From NCBI RefSeq assembly GCF_047663525.1, contig NC_092613.1:9015501-9079500 (forward strand): a DNA stretch of 64,000 nt. The letters run 5' to 3'. Positions 10,501 through 23,539 of this stretch are shown one piece after another (position 1 is the stretch's first letter; every line of letters starts with the position of its first letter). A program made the position numbers and the translations under genes. The notes beneath the pieces are model-generated. The model did no database searches. It saw only the letters and a list, made by a program, of their open reading frames with translations, and was not told the origin of the DNA. The stretch is from Anas platyrhynchos. Lineage: Eukaryota > Chordata > Aves > Anseriformes > Anatidae.

Positions 10501-13500
10501 CTGCGCAGCCCAGACCTCAGAACTGCCCAGGCCACTGCCACCCATGGAGTCCCTCTGAGCTACCATGCATTTAGGATGAACCCTTGAACTCAGAGTTACC
10601 AGTGGCACAGACTCTGCTGTGTTCCTGTTCATCCCTTGGGCAGGTTCACCTACAGCCACTGTGGCCAGGCCCTTTCCCCCTACCAGACTTTTTTTAAAGC
10701 TCTTTTTCTAAGTGTGCTCTCAGCTCAGCTGGCTGACGAAGGTGGCTCCAGCACAAGAGCAGGGACTCACTCGTGTCCCCCTGCTCTCCGGGCCACGGGC
10801 TGCAGCAGGCACAGCGCCTTGTGGTGCACGTCCCTGACCCGGAGCTGCCGCAGCTCCACAGGGGGCAGAGAGCCCCTCCACAGAGGCAGTGCTTCACAGC
10901 AGTGCTATCGCTTTCTGTAATGAGAGATTACTGGAAAATATGCTAATATGCCTTTTCTGGTGAAGTCACTGCTTTCCTTGTGAGTCTACAGTTTCTCATG
11001 CTTTAATTGCCAAATATTTTATCTCTTTAAAGAAGAATCTGTGTAAGTAATAATTCCTTTCATCTTTGTTCCTCTTGAAAAATACTTCCCTTCGGAAGGC
11101 AATCTGATAAAGTAAATTGAGAAGTTATGTTAACGCTAGGAAAGAGAAAGCAAGATCTCCCACAGCTATTTTTTTCCTCTTTGTCTAATTCTCAATGATG
11201 CTGGCTTTTTTCTTGCTCTTTTCCAGCTCATGAGAACCACTGATAAAGTGAAATGATTTTTCATGTAGCATTAGAATCTAGGAAACTAAATTAAAAGTAG
11301 GCAACTTAAACAAGTGTATTGTAAAGATACTATTGTATTGCAACAAGAAGGGGAGAATAACTTCTCCATTTAATACTTTCTTAATGTCTGGTTGGCAAGT
11401 ATAATCATAGGCTTTTAACTTCAAATAGGTATTTCTGCCCACATAACATCTGGTTGAGGTCTAACTCGTCACACACGAATTGGGAAGCAATAACGTTCTC
11501 TGTCCAGGACTTCACAGAAGTGGGAGGATGTAGGAGCTGGGGAGGATCTTAGTGTCAGGAAGGAAAGAAGATGACAGCAGCTTGCTTAAGGTCCTTTGTG
11601 CTTTGCAGTGGAAGTATAGAATAAGCAAAACTGAATTTGCCAGAATTGTTTGCTGAGAGCCTCGTGGCAGAGGCAGAGCCCTGGCCTATGGCTTCATGCT
11701 GGTGTGGGCTGGCCTGCCGTGCCCTCTGCGGCACCCAGCTGCCTCCCACCACCATCTCCAGCCCCACCACAGTGCTCTCGTTCCCTCTGCACTCTCCTCT
11801 TTGCACGTGCTTTGCTGGCAGAGACAATGGAGAGACAGAAAGTGGGGTTTCATTAAAGAAGAGGATTCTGCAAAAATATGGGGCTCATTGTGGAGCTGAC
11901 AGGTCCGCTGGAGGGAAGAAATTGTGCTCTGCTCATCCTTCCTGGTGCTGGGACATCTGTATCATCCTTTCCTCTTGACAAGAAGATTAAAAACAAAATC
12001 TTCAGATTCAGAGCTCACAGCCCTGTCGGAGAAGCTGTGGTTTGCAACACGCAATGATTCATTATTTTCTGGACAGTTTCCATTATGAACAGAGTTTGCA
12101 GTTACCTCAGTACTTTGATCAGGCTGGATTGTGCTTCATGCATCGCTCCCGATTCGCAGTAAAAGGTTTGTCTCCAGTCAACAAGGATATTGCTGACACG
12201 AGGAGGACCCACGCAGGCAGCTCGCACCATGCTCAGGATTTCATGCATCCTGCAGTCTACGTGATTTCAGTGGGATCTTCTCTGCGGTGTTATTATTACT
12301 AATTCTATTATTATGAAAGATGTTTCCTGAGGACACAAAAATACTAGCTCAGCTATTCATCTAAGCAGTTCTTTAATTCCTCTGCTCTCTGAAAATCAGC
12401 TCCCAGAGCGTGTCTGGAATAGATCCAAATTTTCTGCTCAGTACATCCTCCCAAGGCAAAAGTGCTGAGGGATGCAGTGGGCCTTCCTGTGGCAAAGGAT
12501 TGCTTGGGTTTCCCTCCCCTGTGCTTTGCTCTGTCACCGGCTGCAGCCTGGGGGTCATGGACCAGTTCCAAAGACCCCCAGAGGAGTTTTGCTGGTCTGT
12601 TTGCCTCTGGCCCCTCTCCTGCAGCTGAGGTTGGGTGAATGGCAGCTCCAGGCCCAAGGCACGGGCAGAGGCAGGTGCCCTGCTGGGTGCAGTGAGCACC
12701 CGTGGCTGTGCTCAGGGACGTGGGACCCCAGGGGGACAGAGTGGCTGCCCCTGCTTGGTGCAGCACCCCAGTGCTGGGGCCGAGATGGTGCCTTTCTGCC
12801 GCAGGCATCTGGCAGCCTGGAGGGACTTATAACCATGGTAACTGATCATTTCAGAAAATTGATGTCATGGCTACACAGGTAGGGTCAAAAAAAACAATAT
12901 ATGTTTTTTTTCTGTTTCTAATAAAATACAGAAGTGTATTATTGACTCACTAATATCTTAGTTAAGTGAATTTCTTCAAAATTGCCTATGAGCCCTTGCA
13001 AGTGAAGTGAAGATGAGCACTTTCCATGGAATTGCTCCAGTAAGAAAAAAGGTGAGGTCTGACTAAATCCACGAGGCAAAGCCACCAGGGCAGGCATCTG
13101 TGGAGGGGACTGGAGGCCCGGAGCCTGCACGGCTCGGTGCCTCCTTGTCCTGGCTGCTCCGAGGGGCCCTGGCTCGTCACCCTTGCCCCACCAAAGTGAC
13201 ATGCTTCCTTCCTTGTCCCTTGCCAAGCGGCAGCGCTTGGCACCTCTCACTGCAAGCTGCATGCTTGCAATGGGTGTGGAGAGGTTTTAATGCTGGTTTA
13301 GAGCCATGGAGCATCTCAGATGAGCGAGCCACTGGCTGGGGCAAGAGGAGCAGGTCTGTGACACGGCTCCATGGTGGGGAAGCCGAGGCAGAGCGCTGCT
13401 CCTGGGGCATGGAGGTGGTGGCAGGGCCCTGCCAGGCATCCAGGGAGCAGGGGTAGCGGCTGTGGGGTTGGTGGGCCAGCTCCCAGTGGGAAAGCAAGAT
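7541..13500. other. Intergenic, GC-richer part; no supported gene
   Basis: This stretch downstream of OLFML3 is moderately GC-rich with many CAG/CTG-type words. Several open frames of 80-166 codons occur on both strands, but none shows domain features, splice-consistent continuation or similarity to a protein I recognise. They overlap one another in opposite frames, as expected from composition alone. It could hold a non-coding RNA or the distant 3' UTR of SYT6, but nothing in the sequence proves this. Confidence 0.6.
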
Positions 13501-16346
13501 TTTTTATGTGTTATGAGACCATGCAACGGAGAGGAAAAAGAGAACAAAGACATGCGTATTAATGTATCAATTAATTTGCAATAGAAAGGCAGGCCCTGAC
13601 CTCCATGGAGCTACTTCCTGCTGAGTGGCTGCAGCACTTCAGTCACTTTACATCTCCTGCTTAGCCTCAAAGTGCTCCAAGCCCTGCGACCAGGAGAACT
13701 CCAACAGATGAGCAGGCAGCTCGCAGACCAGAGTTATGCTTTGTAATCAGCTCCTGGAGGAGATTGCTCCTCACAGCTTTGTTCTAAATTCTCAGTGCTT
13801 CCTTGACTGCATTTTTTTTTCTATAAAAGCAAGGTTTTAAATGAAACGCAGTTTTCCCCAGTGGAACCATCTCCGATGTCAGAGTAATCTGCCATCTTCC
13901 TTCCATTCCTTATCCAAGCCTGCCTGAGAAATTGAAATGTTCAGGTTGCTGCAGAACACAGCAAGAAATAAATAAAATTTAATCAAGGGACACCAGTACC
14001 AATAACCCCCATGAAATTTGGCATAGCTAGGGTGCAGCATCCTCATGCTGTGTGTCAATTGTGCAATATCCCTTTGAGATGCTCAGCTGTGTTCAAGCAA
14101 ACCAGGCAATTACGTGCCATGGATCTTCCATTTCTCATTTCATTCCAAAAGCGGCTTGGTTCGCCCTGAAGGGTGTTTGTTGCTGAGGTATCTGACGATC
14201 CTGCATCTGGCAGCACAAATGCCTATTGCTGCAAGGATTGTCTTTGCTCCGGAAAACATCTTATTTTTTGCTGGTCATTCAGACACACCAGGCACCCGGG
14301 GCTCAATGGGCTCTTTACCTGCCTAATCACATTTTTGCATTTTATTTCTGGTGCTGGAGCGACTCTTGTCTCCACTTGGTTTTGGTGCCGACTGTTTCCG
14401 TGGCAACAGAATATGCTCTAGGATTTGTGTTGAGCCATTCAAAGGTATTTTATTAGCTTTAATGAACTGTCTTTTTAATAGAAAAGTACACTGGGTTTTT
14501 GAAATATATGTGCTGTAAATTCCTTATTTTTAATTACAAACATCATGACAACATAATATATATAACTGTATTTGCATGACTAATGCACTGTTTTAAAATG
14601 TTTATATATAAAACAGTAAAATGTAATTACAAATTATCCCTGTGTCAAGTCCAGGAAAATAAAAGAAAACATTTCTTGAGCATTCAAGTGGCATTGCCAC
14701 TGAAGGCTGACTGCAGCAGAAGTGTCATTAGCCAAGCAGTGTTACCAGGGATGCCTCCAGCACTTGGACAAAATCCATTTTTTCTAGGTTTGTGCATCTG
14801 CAAAGAAGAGCCAAGCTCCGCTTCTCACAGTCTCACCTGCAGCACTGGCCTCTTGACAGCCCTGACTTTGGGGTGATGTTCATCCTGGCCAAAAAAAACA
14901 GGCTGCAGCTCCTGCACAGCTCCTTTTCCATTGCAGCTTTCTTCTCAGTGCAGACAGCAGAGCTTCACAGCAGCTGACCTCACTTTCCACTGTGTGTTTT
15001 TTCACATTTTTGTCTTATACCAAGTTATTTTGCTCTCAAATCAGTGGGTGGGAATTTGACTGCGGACAGTTCCTTGGCCCCATCTCTGTTCTCTTGTAAT
15101 GAGCAGTCCAACATACCCGTGAGGATTCACGTTGCCCTTTGTCCCCATCATTAAACTAGCAGTAATTAAGTGGCAGGCCTCGCTGCAGTGTCTCTTGCTT
15201 TTCCTACAGTCAGTCGTTGTTCTATGAAACTGGAGACTGTGAGACTAAAATCAAAAAGAAAAGGAAGGTTTGGGAATGCTATCATGTGTTTATTTTGTTT
15301 GCGTTACTCAGCATAAACCATTCATTTGTGGCTGCTTGCAGACTTTGCAAAGAGACCAACAACCAGCACTTGTGCAGGCTGTTCCATGGTATGTAGCCCT
15401 GAGGTGGTCTGCCTCATTTTGCTCGATAGTCATATAACTGCTCTGTGAGTTATTATATAATTAAGAGTAGCATGGAAAGAGGGAAGGAGTAATAAAGTCT
15501 GATTGAATTCTGGGATGGGGCTTGTGCCAGCTTCAGCTGTTTTCAGAGTTATAATCCTTCTTTAGATGAAAGAGAAGTATTTGTGCTTGTACAGGGTATC
15601 TAGTTTCCATTAGTGTGACCAATCTTCTTGAGTGGCTGTGCTGAGGCGATGACAAACACACAATGGTTTGATTAGCCCCTTTTTGAGGGATGAGGCAAAA
15701 TCTCAGCATTTAAAATATAAATGTAGGGGGTTTTGAGACATTGAGGAGTGGGTGTTTCTCACTAGCAAGAGATCCAGTTTTCCAGTAATGCAAGTGACAG
15801 TCAGTATTGAGTGGAAATTGATTATCTGTGTGAAGCAAGGATTAAAAATAGAAGCTTTGTGTCAAACCCCACGTATGTTTTGACTAAATCCTAGATAACA
15901 AGAAGAATGGATAAAAGACAGAGAATATACAGAGAACACCAAAAAAAACCAATAAGCCAGAATTAAAGAAGAAAAAAAAATTGAGTGGGTTAGTGCAATT
16001 AGAGACTGTTGAGTGCCATCTTCATATCCATCTGGGGCTGTGGCAGCTTGCTCTGGGCACAGCTTCCACTCTGCACTTGTGTTACAGGTGCTTTGATCTA
16101 CAAACCTGTAAGAGGCCTCCTCCTATTCATGACATTAAAAACCTGAAGGCTCGGTCCAGCTCAGATCAAGTTTCAGGGGGACTGCAGTCAGCTTTTGAAC
16201 CATCCACTGTAAACCAATTATTTGGGATGGTTAAGAACTTTTTCCTATAATAAGACTGGAATGTTCCCAGAAAGGATGAGTTGCCCTGGAAGTACTCAGT
16301 GGTGTCCTTTGGTAGAGGTACACGGTACTTCTCTTTATGCTGGAAA

Positions 16347-16394
16347 ACTACTTTCACCAGTTTTCCTGGTACTACTTTTACTAGTTTCACCACC
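16347..16394. repeat. 24-bp imperfect tandem duplication
   Basis: A 24-base unit starting ACTACTTT is present twice head to tail (16347-16370 and 16371-16394) with a few substitutions. It is followed by T-rich sequence. It looks like a small local duplication with no clear function. Confidence 0.6.
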
Positions 16395-16423
16395 TTTCTG
16401 TTTAAATGGACTGTAAGCTCTTG

Positions 16424-16454
16424 TTTTTTTTTTGTTTTTTGTTTTTTTTTTTTT
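16424..16454. repeat. Interrupted poly-T tract
   Basis: About 31 bases of T broken by single G residues. A simple low-complexity tract. Confidence 0.8.
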
Positions 16455-19400
16455 CTTCTGTGACTATTGCCCCAGCAGATCCCCAGAGAATGTACACAGC
16501 CTGTCCCAGGACAATCAAGAACTGTGGCTCTGATAGCCTAAGGAGTGTCTACTTCAAAATGTGTGGTCTGCCTTTGCAGCATCCCTTACCAAGTGAGGAT
16601 GTGTTATCATCACCTTCAGTAACATCTGCTATGATTACTGTAACCATTTGAAATCACATAGCACGTGATTACTGCTTTTATGAGAGGAAGCATTTCACAA
16701 GGCAAGGCAAGAGTTACAAATAAAGTGATTTTATTGTTTCTGCTTCTATAGCACGTGGCACATAAAGAGAATTAAGACACAAGGTGTGACTAGAAGGTAC
16801 GTATTTGTCCATCACTGAACTCATCTTACCCAGAAAATCAATGCAAATGAATATCCTTCTCTGCATTCATAACAGTTCTGATGTTCAGTGAAGGCTGATG
16901 CTGTGACATTTAGGAAAATGAAAACTGAAGTTGACCTGAAAATTGTGGCTGATGGATGCAGTTTCTGCTAACCTGATGTGAGGAGCAATGGCTGTCTCTC
17001 TAGCAAATTTCATTTTGACTCAAAACCTAAATATTTTAATTTATTTTCATTAATTTAATTAATTTAATTACAATGGAACAAATAGCACTAACATATTTAG
17101 CAACTCAGAGAAAAATCCAAGATGTGAAAGCGTCCAGAATCTGCAGCTGTCTGATAAAGATCAGCTGAATTAGCTGTACTTGTAAAGCTAGTACATAGCA
17201 TTGTAACTTCATTTTTGGTCTCTGCAGCCAAGGAGCCAGGGAAGTTTCATTCTTCACAATTTGATCTTCCTCTGGGTCTTAGGCCTTAGAAACTTTATAC
17301 ATTAAGGAAGTGCTGATTATTCAAGACAAAAGTGTGGAAGTTCTTCTACTATTATATTGTTTTTCTATATTTCCCTTTACCCTTTTGTTCACCCTTTATT
17401 ACTAGGATGATGTAAGAAATAAAGATCTAGTGTTCATGCAAGAATTTCACCTATTTCTGTAACATCTTCTCCCCCTTCATGTCTGAGCTCCACTCATGAC
17501 AACTCCAGTGCTCCACGTGATGTGGTGATGTTATGGGGGGTAATGACCAGCAGCTACAAAGGGAGTCTTAAGAAACTGTTCATGCAGGTAGCTCTAGGGA
17601 GACTTGAAATACAGAAATACAGTTCCACCCACATCCCTGCCCCACGCCCAAGGAACCAACAGCTTTTTCTTTTTATATATGACAAAAGGAATTTGGGATA
17701 CACACTGCACACACTTCTAACAGCTCATGAACACCTCTACATGAACAGGAAACCTGTAAACACATTGCTGAATTTGGGCTGATCACAACAGTAAAGATCT
17801 GCTCACAGACCAGAAGTCTTCTCAAGTCTTCCAGTTCTGTTCTTCTAAGCAGGCACAGACAGTGCAGCACAGCTGGTCCAGATGTCTCCTTTCCTGGCAA
17901 AGTATGCTGTCTGTAGAAACTCAAAACATCTTTGCAATTTTCCAGCCTTCATACACATTAAAAACTATTTTACATCTTATTTTACAGACCAAATTTCCAT
18001 CTCATGTCTACTGAGCTTCTTCCTCTGGAAACAGGTCCATACAGTAAAAGCCACAAAAAGAAACACATCACCTTGGGAGACATATTAGACAAAGACGTAT
18101 TTGACCACAAAACGGGTTTCTGCCTTTACTTATGCGGGAACAACTAGGCTGGAAAGTCTTGCTGCAGCCACTGTCACTCAGCAACAAACTACTGAGACTG
18201 TAGGCCAAGTGCAAAAATAACTTGGTTTAGTCCTGTTTTTCTTGTTGCGCTGCTGTATCAGGGTGTGGGTGGTGGTTTAGGAGAGGGACAAGACCCCTGG
18301 CTGTCAAAGCTTGCTGCTCGGCCTTGCCACTGGTGGGAGAAAAAAGAATGAAAGCCTAAGCAGACAGGAGAGATTATTTGAAACTCTTACATCCATTTAC
18401 CTTGTTCCCTATCTCCTCTTTTACAGTATCATCTGCTCCACAGCATGCTTCAACTCATTGAATGCCTGCATTTAGCCAGTCAGGAAGAATTACTGAATGC
18501 TCTCTTCTATTACTTTATAAATCAGTCCACAATTGTGAGGACTGATATCCCCTGCCCAAAAGAAAAATAAATAGTATCTATATACATTCTGTAGACAGTT
18601 TGCTCTTAGTTTACCTTTCCACTGTGTCCTGGTTTAGTGTTGGTGGGTTTTGTTTGTTTGTTTGTTTTTAATAAATACTGAGTAATTGCAAAAAATGCTT
18701 TCCTGTATTGGAAAGTATTATTTATTATTTCCAGTATTGGAAAGTATTGGAATGGTAGTATTATTCCATAGAAGCTATGTCCACAGTGCCAGAGATATTT
18801 CTCAAAATGAAAATCAGATCAGAGTAGACAGAGCGAATATACTTTTTTTTTTCTTTTTTTTTCCTTCCATACTTATGAGATCATAAATTATTAGTCATCT
18901 GCCTTGGGGGCTATTACTATAATTCAAAATCATTACTACTTAAGCTTTTGAGTACTTGCCCATCTCACCATCTTGTTTATTATATTCAAATGACAAATGA
19001 TAGACATCTCCCAAAGACAACAAGAGGCATAATACTTCCACTGCTTCTTTATCCCCCAGATCAATTCCCTCCTCTCCTACGTAAGCAAACTCTTTGCTAG
19101 ATAACATTCACACTTTAGTGTATATGAATTTCACTTCTGTGGGTGAAAACTCATTAGGCAAATTGCACCAAACCAGTTCAAGTAGAACTAGTCATGGGAA
19201 AAGAGAAATCACAGCAATGCATCTTCTGCCAAGTCCTGAGCACACACATCACTAAGCTACAGAAAGAGCATCCAAACTACTGTGAAGAACATCCCGAGGG
19301 TGTGCAAAATGAAGTTTTTCAGACTCATGATAAATTCTGGGGAACTTGTTTCTCTGGTGACATGCACATTTTGTTAGGGGAAACATTTAACATCACAGAC

Positions 19401-19659
19401 TGTATGCACAGTGCATGTGGCCCAAATGGGGCTCAAACACTCCCAGAGTACCACTGCAGCTTAGACATGAAATCCAGGTACTCATTCTGCCAAGGGAGAG
19501 GCAATCATGAACCAGGCTGCAGACAGCACAACTCAGAAACTAGGAACAGCTCATGGGAAGTCAAACATGCCCAGAAGTCTGGAAGATGTTGGTTTTGCAT
19601 ATCTTTAAAGATAAATGGTTGTTCTTCATTATGTCATGACAGCTCTCAGCAAAGTTGTC

Positions 19660-19683
19660 TTTTTTTTTTTTTTTTTTTTTTTT
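19660..19683. repeat. Poly-T tract (24 T)
   Basis: An uninterrupted run of 24 T. On the opposite strand it is poly-A and could be the relic tail of a retroposed sequence, but no element body is recognisable next to it. Confidence 0.85.
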
Positions 19684-22600
19684 CTGGAGAAATGCTTTAA
19701 ACTAATAAATGCTCCCATGCCAAATGTCAGAGGTACTTGGCAACATCAAAGGCCTGTTTTGCATTGCACTGGTGATGCTACTCTGTGATATAAGGTGGAG
19801 TTTTTCTTTATATACAACAAAGAAATTTCCAATGTTCAGAAGTCCCCTTCATAGTCTGGAAAGATACACTGTAATTTTCTCTATATTTTTTGTAAACACA
19901 TCACTTAACCTGGCAGACTGATGTATTGATAAATGTAGAAGAAAGTAACAGCAAAGAGCTTTCAGTCAGAGTAATTCCAAATGGCAAAAGCAAGTAGAAT
20001 TCTAATCTCTGTTCACAAACTCTCCTTCTAAAAGTCAGTGTGAGGAGGATACTGCTTAGGAGCCTGTAATTAATGATTCATTTGCACATGTTCCTTTTTA
20101 ATGATGATGGTCATTAAAGAAGCACCGTCATTAAAGTTTGTTACTCACTGTTGATAAATATGGAGCAACCAAAGACATGACATGTGACAAAAGAAAGCTT
20201 CCCTAAGGACTCCTGCAGTGGAAGAAAAGCAAAACTGGCTCACAGATAAAAGACCCTAGCAACTCCTGCCACCCAGAAGCAGGGTTTTGGGGCTGCATTA
20301 GTACAGCTCAGCAGCTGGAGGAAAGGGGCTGCAGCGGAGCAGCCCTGTCCTTCAGGCACATCCTGGCACCAGCAACAGTGGGGACCAAGAGGTTGGTTTG
20401 TCCTCACTGATGGAACACACTTCCCTGTTGACATTGTTCTTAATCGTAACTTCATCAGCATGTATGATTTTGAGCTGTATTCAAAATATGGTGGAAGCCC
20501 CTTTTTTAGACAGAGCTTTTCCAAGAAATACCTGTCAGGGCACTATGTGTGTAGATCAGAAAACAAGTTCCAGATTCCCCATTCTTTCCTACATGTGTCT
20601 GTAGTCTAGAGCTATGTGATAAGAGGCCTCTCCTCTCATCAAGAGCATGAGGGATATATGACTGTGGAGAGGCATTGGAGAGAAGAAAGGGGGACTAAAT
20701 AGCTTTGTATTCTCCAGGTTAATAGCTTCAGTGATCTGTTTCTCAACTTACACCTTTATAAAGACGCTTCAAGACTGGTTTTCTTGGTTTCACTTTAAGC
20801 TCAAGCACTCAATCAGGAAAGAAACAGACGCACAGAAGAGGCTATTACTAATCACCGGAGCAAACAGAGAACAGACAGTGAGGATCAACCAGAAAGTGAA
20901 GGCTGCATTTGCTGGTCCCTGGCACCAAACACCCTTGGAGATGATGACAGTGGCTGCTGGGAATCCCAGCACAGACTGAACCGCCCCACAGCGAAGACAC
21001 AAGGGCCAAGGACAGGCGCAGGGAGATGGCGGCAGCTGGGCCCACACCAGGGCTGTGCCAGCCCCTGCTGCTGCTGCCCGGAGGTCAGCCTGGTTGGGCT
21101 GGGTGGCCTCCACCTGCTGGGAACCTGGAGCTGCATGATACAGGATACAAAGCCAAAACTACTTTTAAAAGATTCACAAACATATATGGAAAAGATGATG
21201 TGATTAATTGTAACCAACAAACAGCATTTCCCCTGTAATTTCTGTCCAGGATCCTGTGCCTTTTTCTGCCTTTTTTTTTTTTTTTTAAGCTGAGGTATAG
21301 AGCTGCAGACAGCATTGCTAAAGCTGAAAAGGGCAAATAAACACAGGGACCATTTGCTTGCTGTCTCTGTGCACTGGCTTGTGGCAGAGATACCACAACA
21401 GATGATCAGAGTGTTTGTTTGTGCTTTTGTTTGTTTCTTTGTTTTTAAGGCAAGCTCCTGACCTGCGCACTGAGGGGTGAAATGATTCACTTGTATTTTA
21501 TTGGGGCTCAGCAGTAACTTTTAAAGTATATTTTAAGTGGTGAGTCATCTTATGTCTTCCAGTTTCTCTAAATTTCTCATAATAATGATGTCCTTTTCTT
21601 TCCATTTATTCTCAAAAATTTTACAGGAGTTTTTCTTTCAAACTCCAGCTTTCATCTGAAAAATAGTGTAGTAAAGTCATATAAACGACAAATAGCAGAA
21701 GGATCTCCTGCCCCTGGATCAGAGCTGGTGATGTGCCAAGGAGGTGCTACTGATGATATAGAATTGAGCTAACTAGTCAAATGATAAATCACTAAGCATT
21801 TATGCTAAAATGCAGCAGTCGCTGATCCCCAGCTCTCCATGGCAGCATGAGATAGCATATGCTGCTTGTCCAAATAGTTATGACTCATGTGAAAGGTGCT
21901 AGTGTTTTAGCACAAAAAGCCTAATGAATGCCTGGTACTGCTCACCACCCAAAGGCAATATTATTGTTATACACAAATTCTACACTGCTTTAATTCTGTT
22001 TTGATTTATACCAGTTCTGCACAACTGATCCTGGGTCATTTCTTCTTATTTACAGTGGTGCAATATGAGCTCATGAATGATCTCATACAACTGAGTGTGG
22101 ATTGTTACATTTCTCTTATCTGATATTCTCCACTGTGCCTTAAAATAAAATATTTAATTGCTAAGTTCCTCTACTAGGTGTAAGTGGACCTGGGTCCAGG
22201 AAGAGAGGAAATTCCTCTGATTAGTCATGGCTCTGGGCAGCATCCTGCAGTCATGTTTCAGCTGGGATAGAGAAAGGCCACTAAGGGAAAGAGCAAGAAT
22301 GAAAATTGCTGCAGAGATCTGCTAGGTGCTGGCTGGCCTCTCAGTCATACAGTAGCTGCTTACAAGTGCTTGGAGAAAGAAAGAAACCAGCACATGAAAC
22401 AGACCTGCCTGTGGTATGGGCAAATTCAAATTTTAGAAACTAGCCTGATAAGAGTTGAGATGGAACATACTGAGCACAAGCTGTATTCTTGTTAGAGGAA
22501 AGACCAGATTTCTAAGAAAAATAGAGCCTACTCGTTTTGACTACAATAGTGGACTGCCATGGCTAGTATCTGCCTTCTACTAGAGCTCAGTATCTGAACT

Positions 22601-23388
22601 TCAAAGAGAAAATAAGGTAATCTTTGCTATGAATTTAGTCTGTGGCTTTGAAAGACATGTTTCCTTAACCCCAGTTACAGGTTTAATTGCTTTTATTTTA
22701 CCACTGCTGGTCACAGATGCTGGCTTTATTTTCATACCTGAAGTGTCAATAATATGAGTGCCATTCTTCAAATTTCTCTCCTCCAGAATTTATGAGCTAA
22801 ATAAGACATAAAGCAGACAACTCCATAGGAGTGTAAGAAAATGGAGTGCAAGGAGGAAGAAAATTCTAGAGGAGGTCCAAATGGCACTCAGTCTTTTCAG
22901 GCCAATGTCATCATCTGAGGCTGCATCAAATGAATCTCTTTCTCTGGAAATGCCTAGAGCAATTATATTTGTTATATCTATTCTCCCTCAAAGGCTTGGA
23001 AATGAGTCAACAAAAAAATCTTTTAGGATGAAAAATTGAAACTTGAATTATTCGATATCCCTGGACACTTTGTTCTGCAATCAGAACAGCTTTTGCTTTC
23101 CTTACCACTCTGTCTTCTATAAAACAAAAAAAAAAAAAAAACAAAGAAACAAACCCCACAGAAACTGTCACATCTGCAAATACAATCCCTTTCATTCTTG
23201 CTTGCAAGCTCAAGAAACTATTTCAAGATGATACAGAGGTTTTCGTTTTCTAGAGTTCATTTCTGGTGAGAACATTCCCTCAGCTTTTGTCAGGAACTCC
23301 CAGGTGAGAGTAACTCCTCTCTGAAAGCCCTGAAACAGCTCAGCCATGCACAATATATGCATTAAAAGGAAAGAATAGTGCTACACAC

Positions 23389-23539
23389 CTCTTTGAAAGA
23401 CTTCTTTACCTCCACTAATGGATGCCAGTGTGCAATGGGCTTGCGTGGGTATGCCAGCATCTCATTCCAGTGGTCTCTGCCAAGTCCTTCAGCATTGACT
23501 CCCACACGGCAAACCCCAATGATCTCATTATGACCCACT
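23389..23539 (-). CDS. SYT6: SYT6 coding exon 6 (C2B, C-terminal part)
   Basis: Encodes Arg448 (last base) to Glu498: [20 protein letters not shown], then [20 protein letters not shown] and VKKSFKE. The acceptor is CTTCAG|A after a T-rich tract. A good donor, AAAGAG|GTGTGT, ends it in phase 0, where the mammalian transcript is spliced to a tiny exon for the last residues. If the intron were retained, eight more codons would follow before a TAA. Confidence 0.9.

Larger units (their letters stand above)
13501..23388. other. Between convergent OLFML3 and SYT6; no supported gene
   Basis: AT-richer sequence lying downstream of the last located SYT6 coding exon (SYT6 is on the minus strand). The SYT6 3' UTR and its terminal micro-exon should fall here or slightly beyond, but I could not place them. 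Several TTTATT words on the plus strand, for example at 14447, 16729, 17395 and 21497, are AATAAA on the SYT6 strand and could be its poly(A) signal. Poly-T runs occur at 16424-16454 and 19660-19683. No other gene is recognisable. Confidence 0.55.

Noticed and set aside
12480..12520. Possible SYT6 last exon on the minus strand reading Gly-Asn-Pro after an AG
   Set aside because: The first three residues fit the expected end, but the acceptor has no pyrimidine tract, the following residues differ, and the open frame continues far beyond the expected short tail.
14600..14680. Minus-strand acceptor-like site followed by Gly and a stop
   Set aside because: The pyrimidine tract is decent, but a one-residue end cannot be told from chance and it lies about 9 kb from the donor.
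20098..20140. Direct repeat GTCATTAAAG twice, 19 bases apart
   Set aside because: Short and isolated; compatible with chance in AT-rich DNA.
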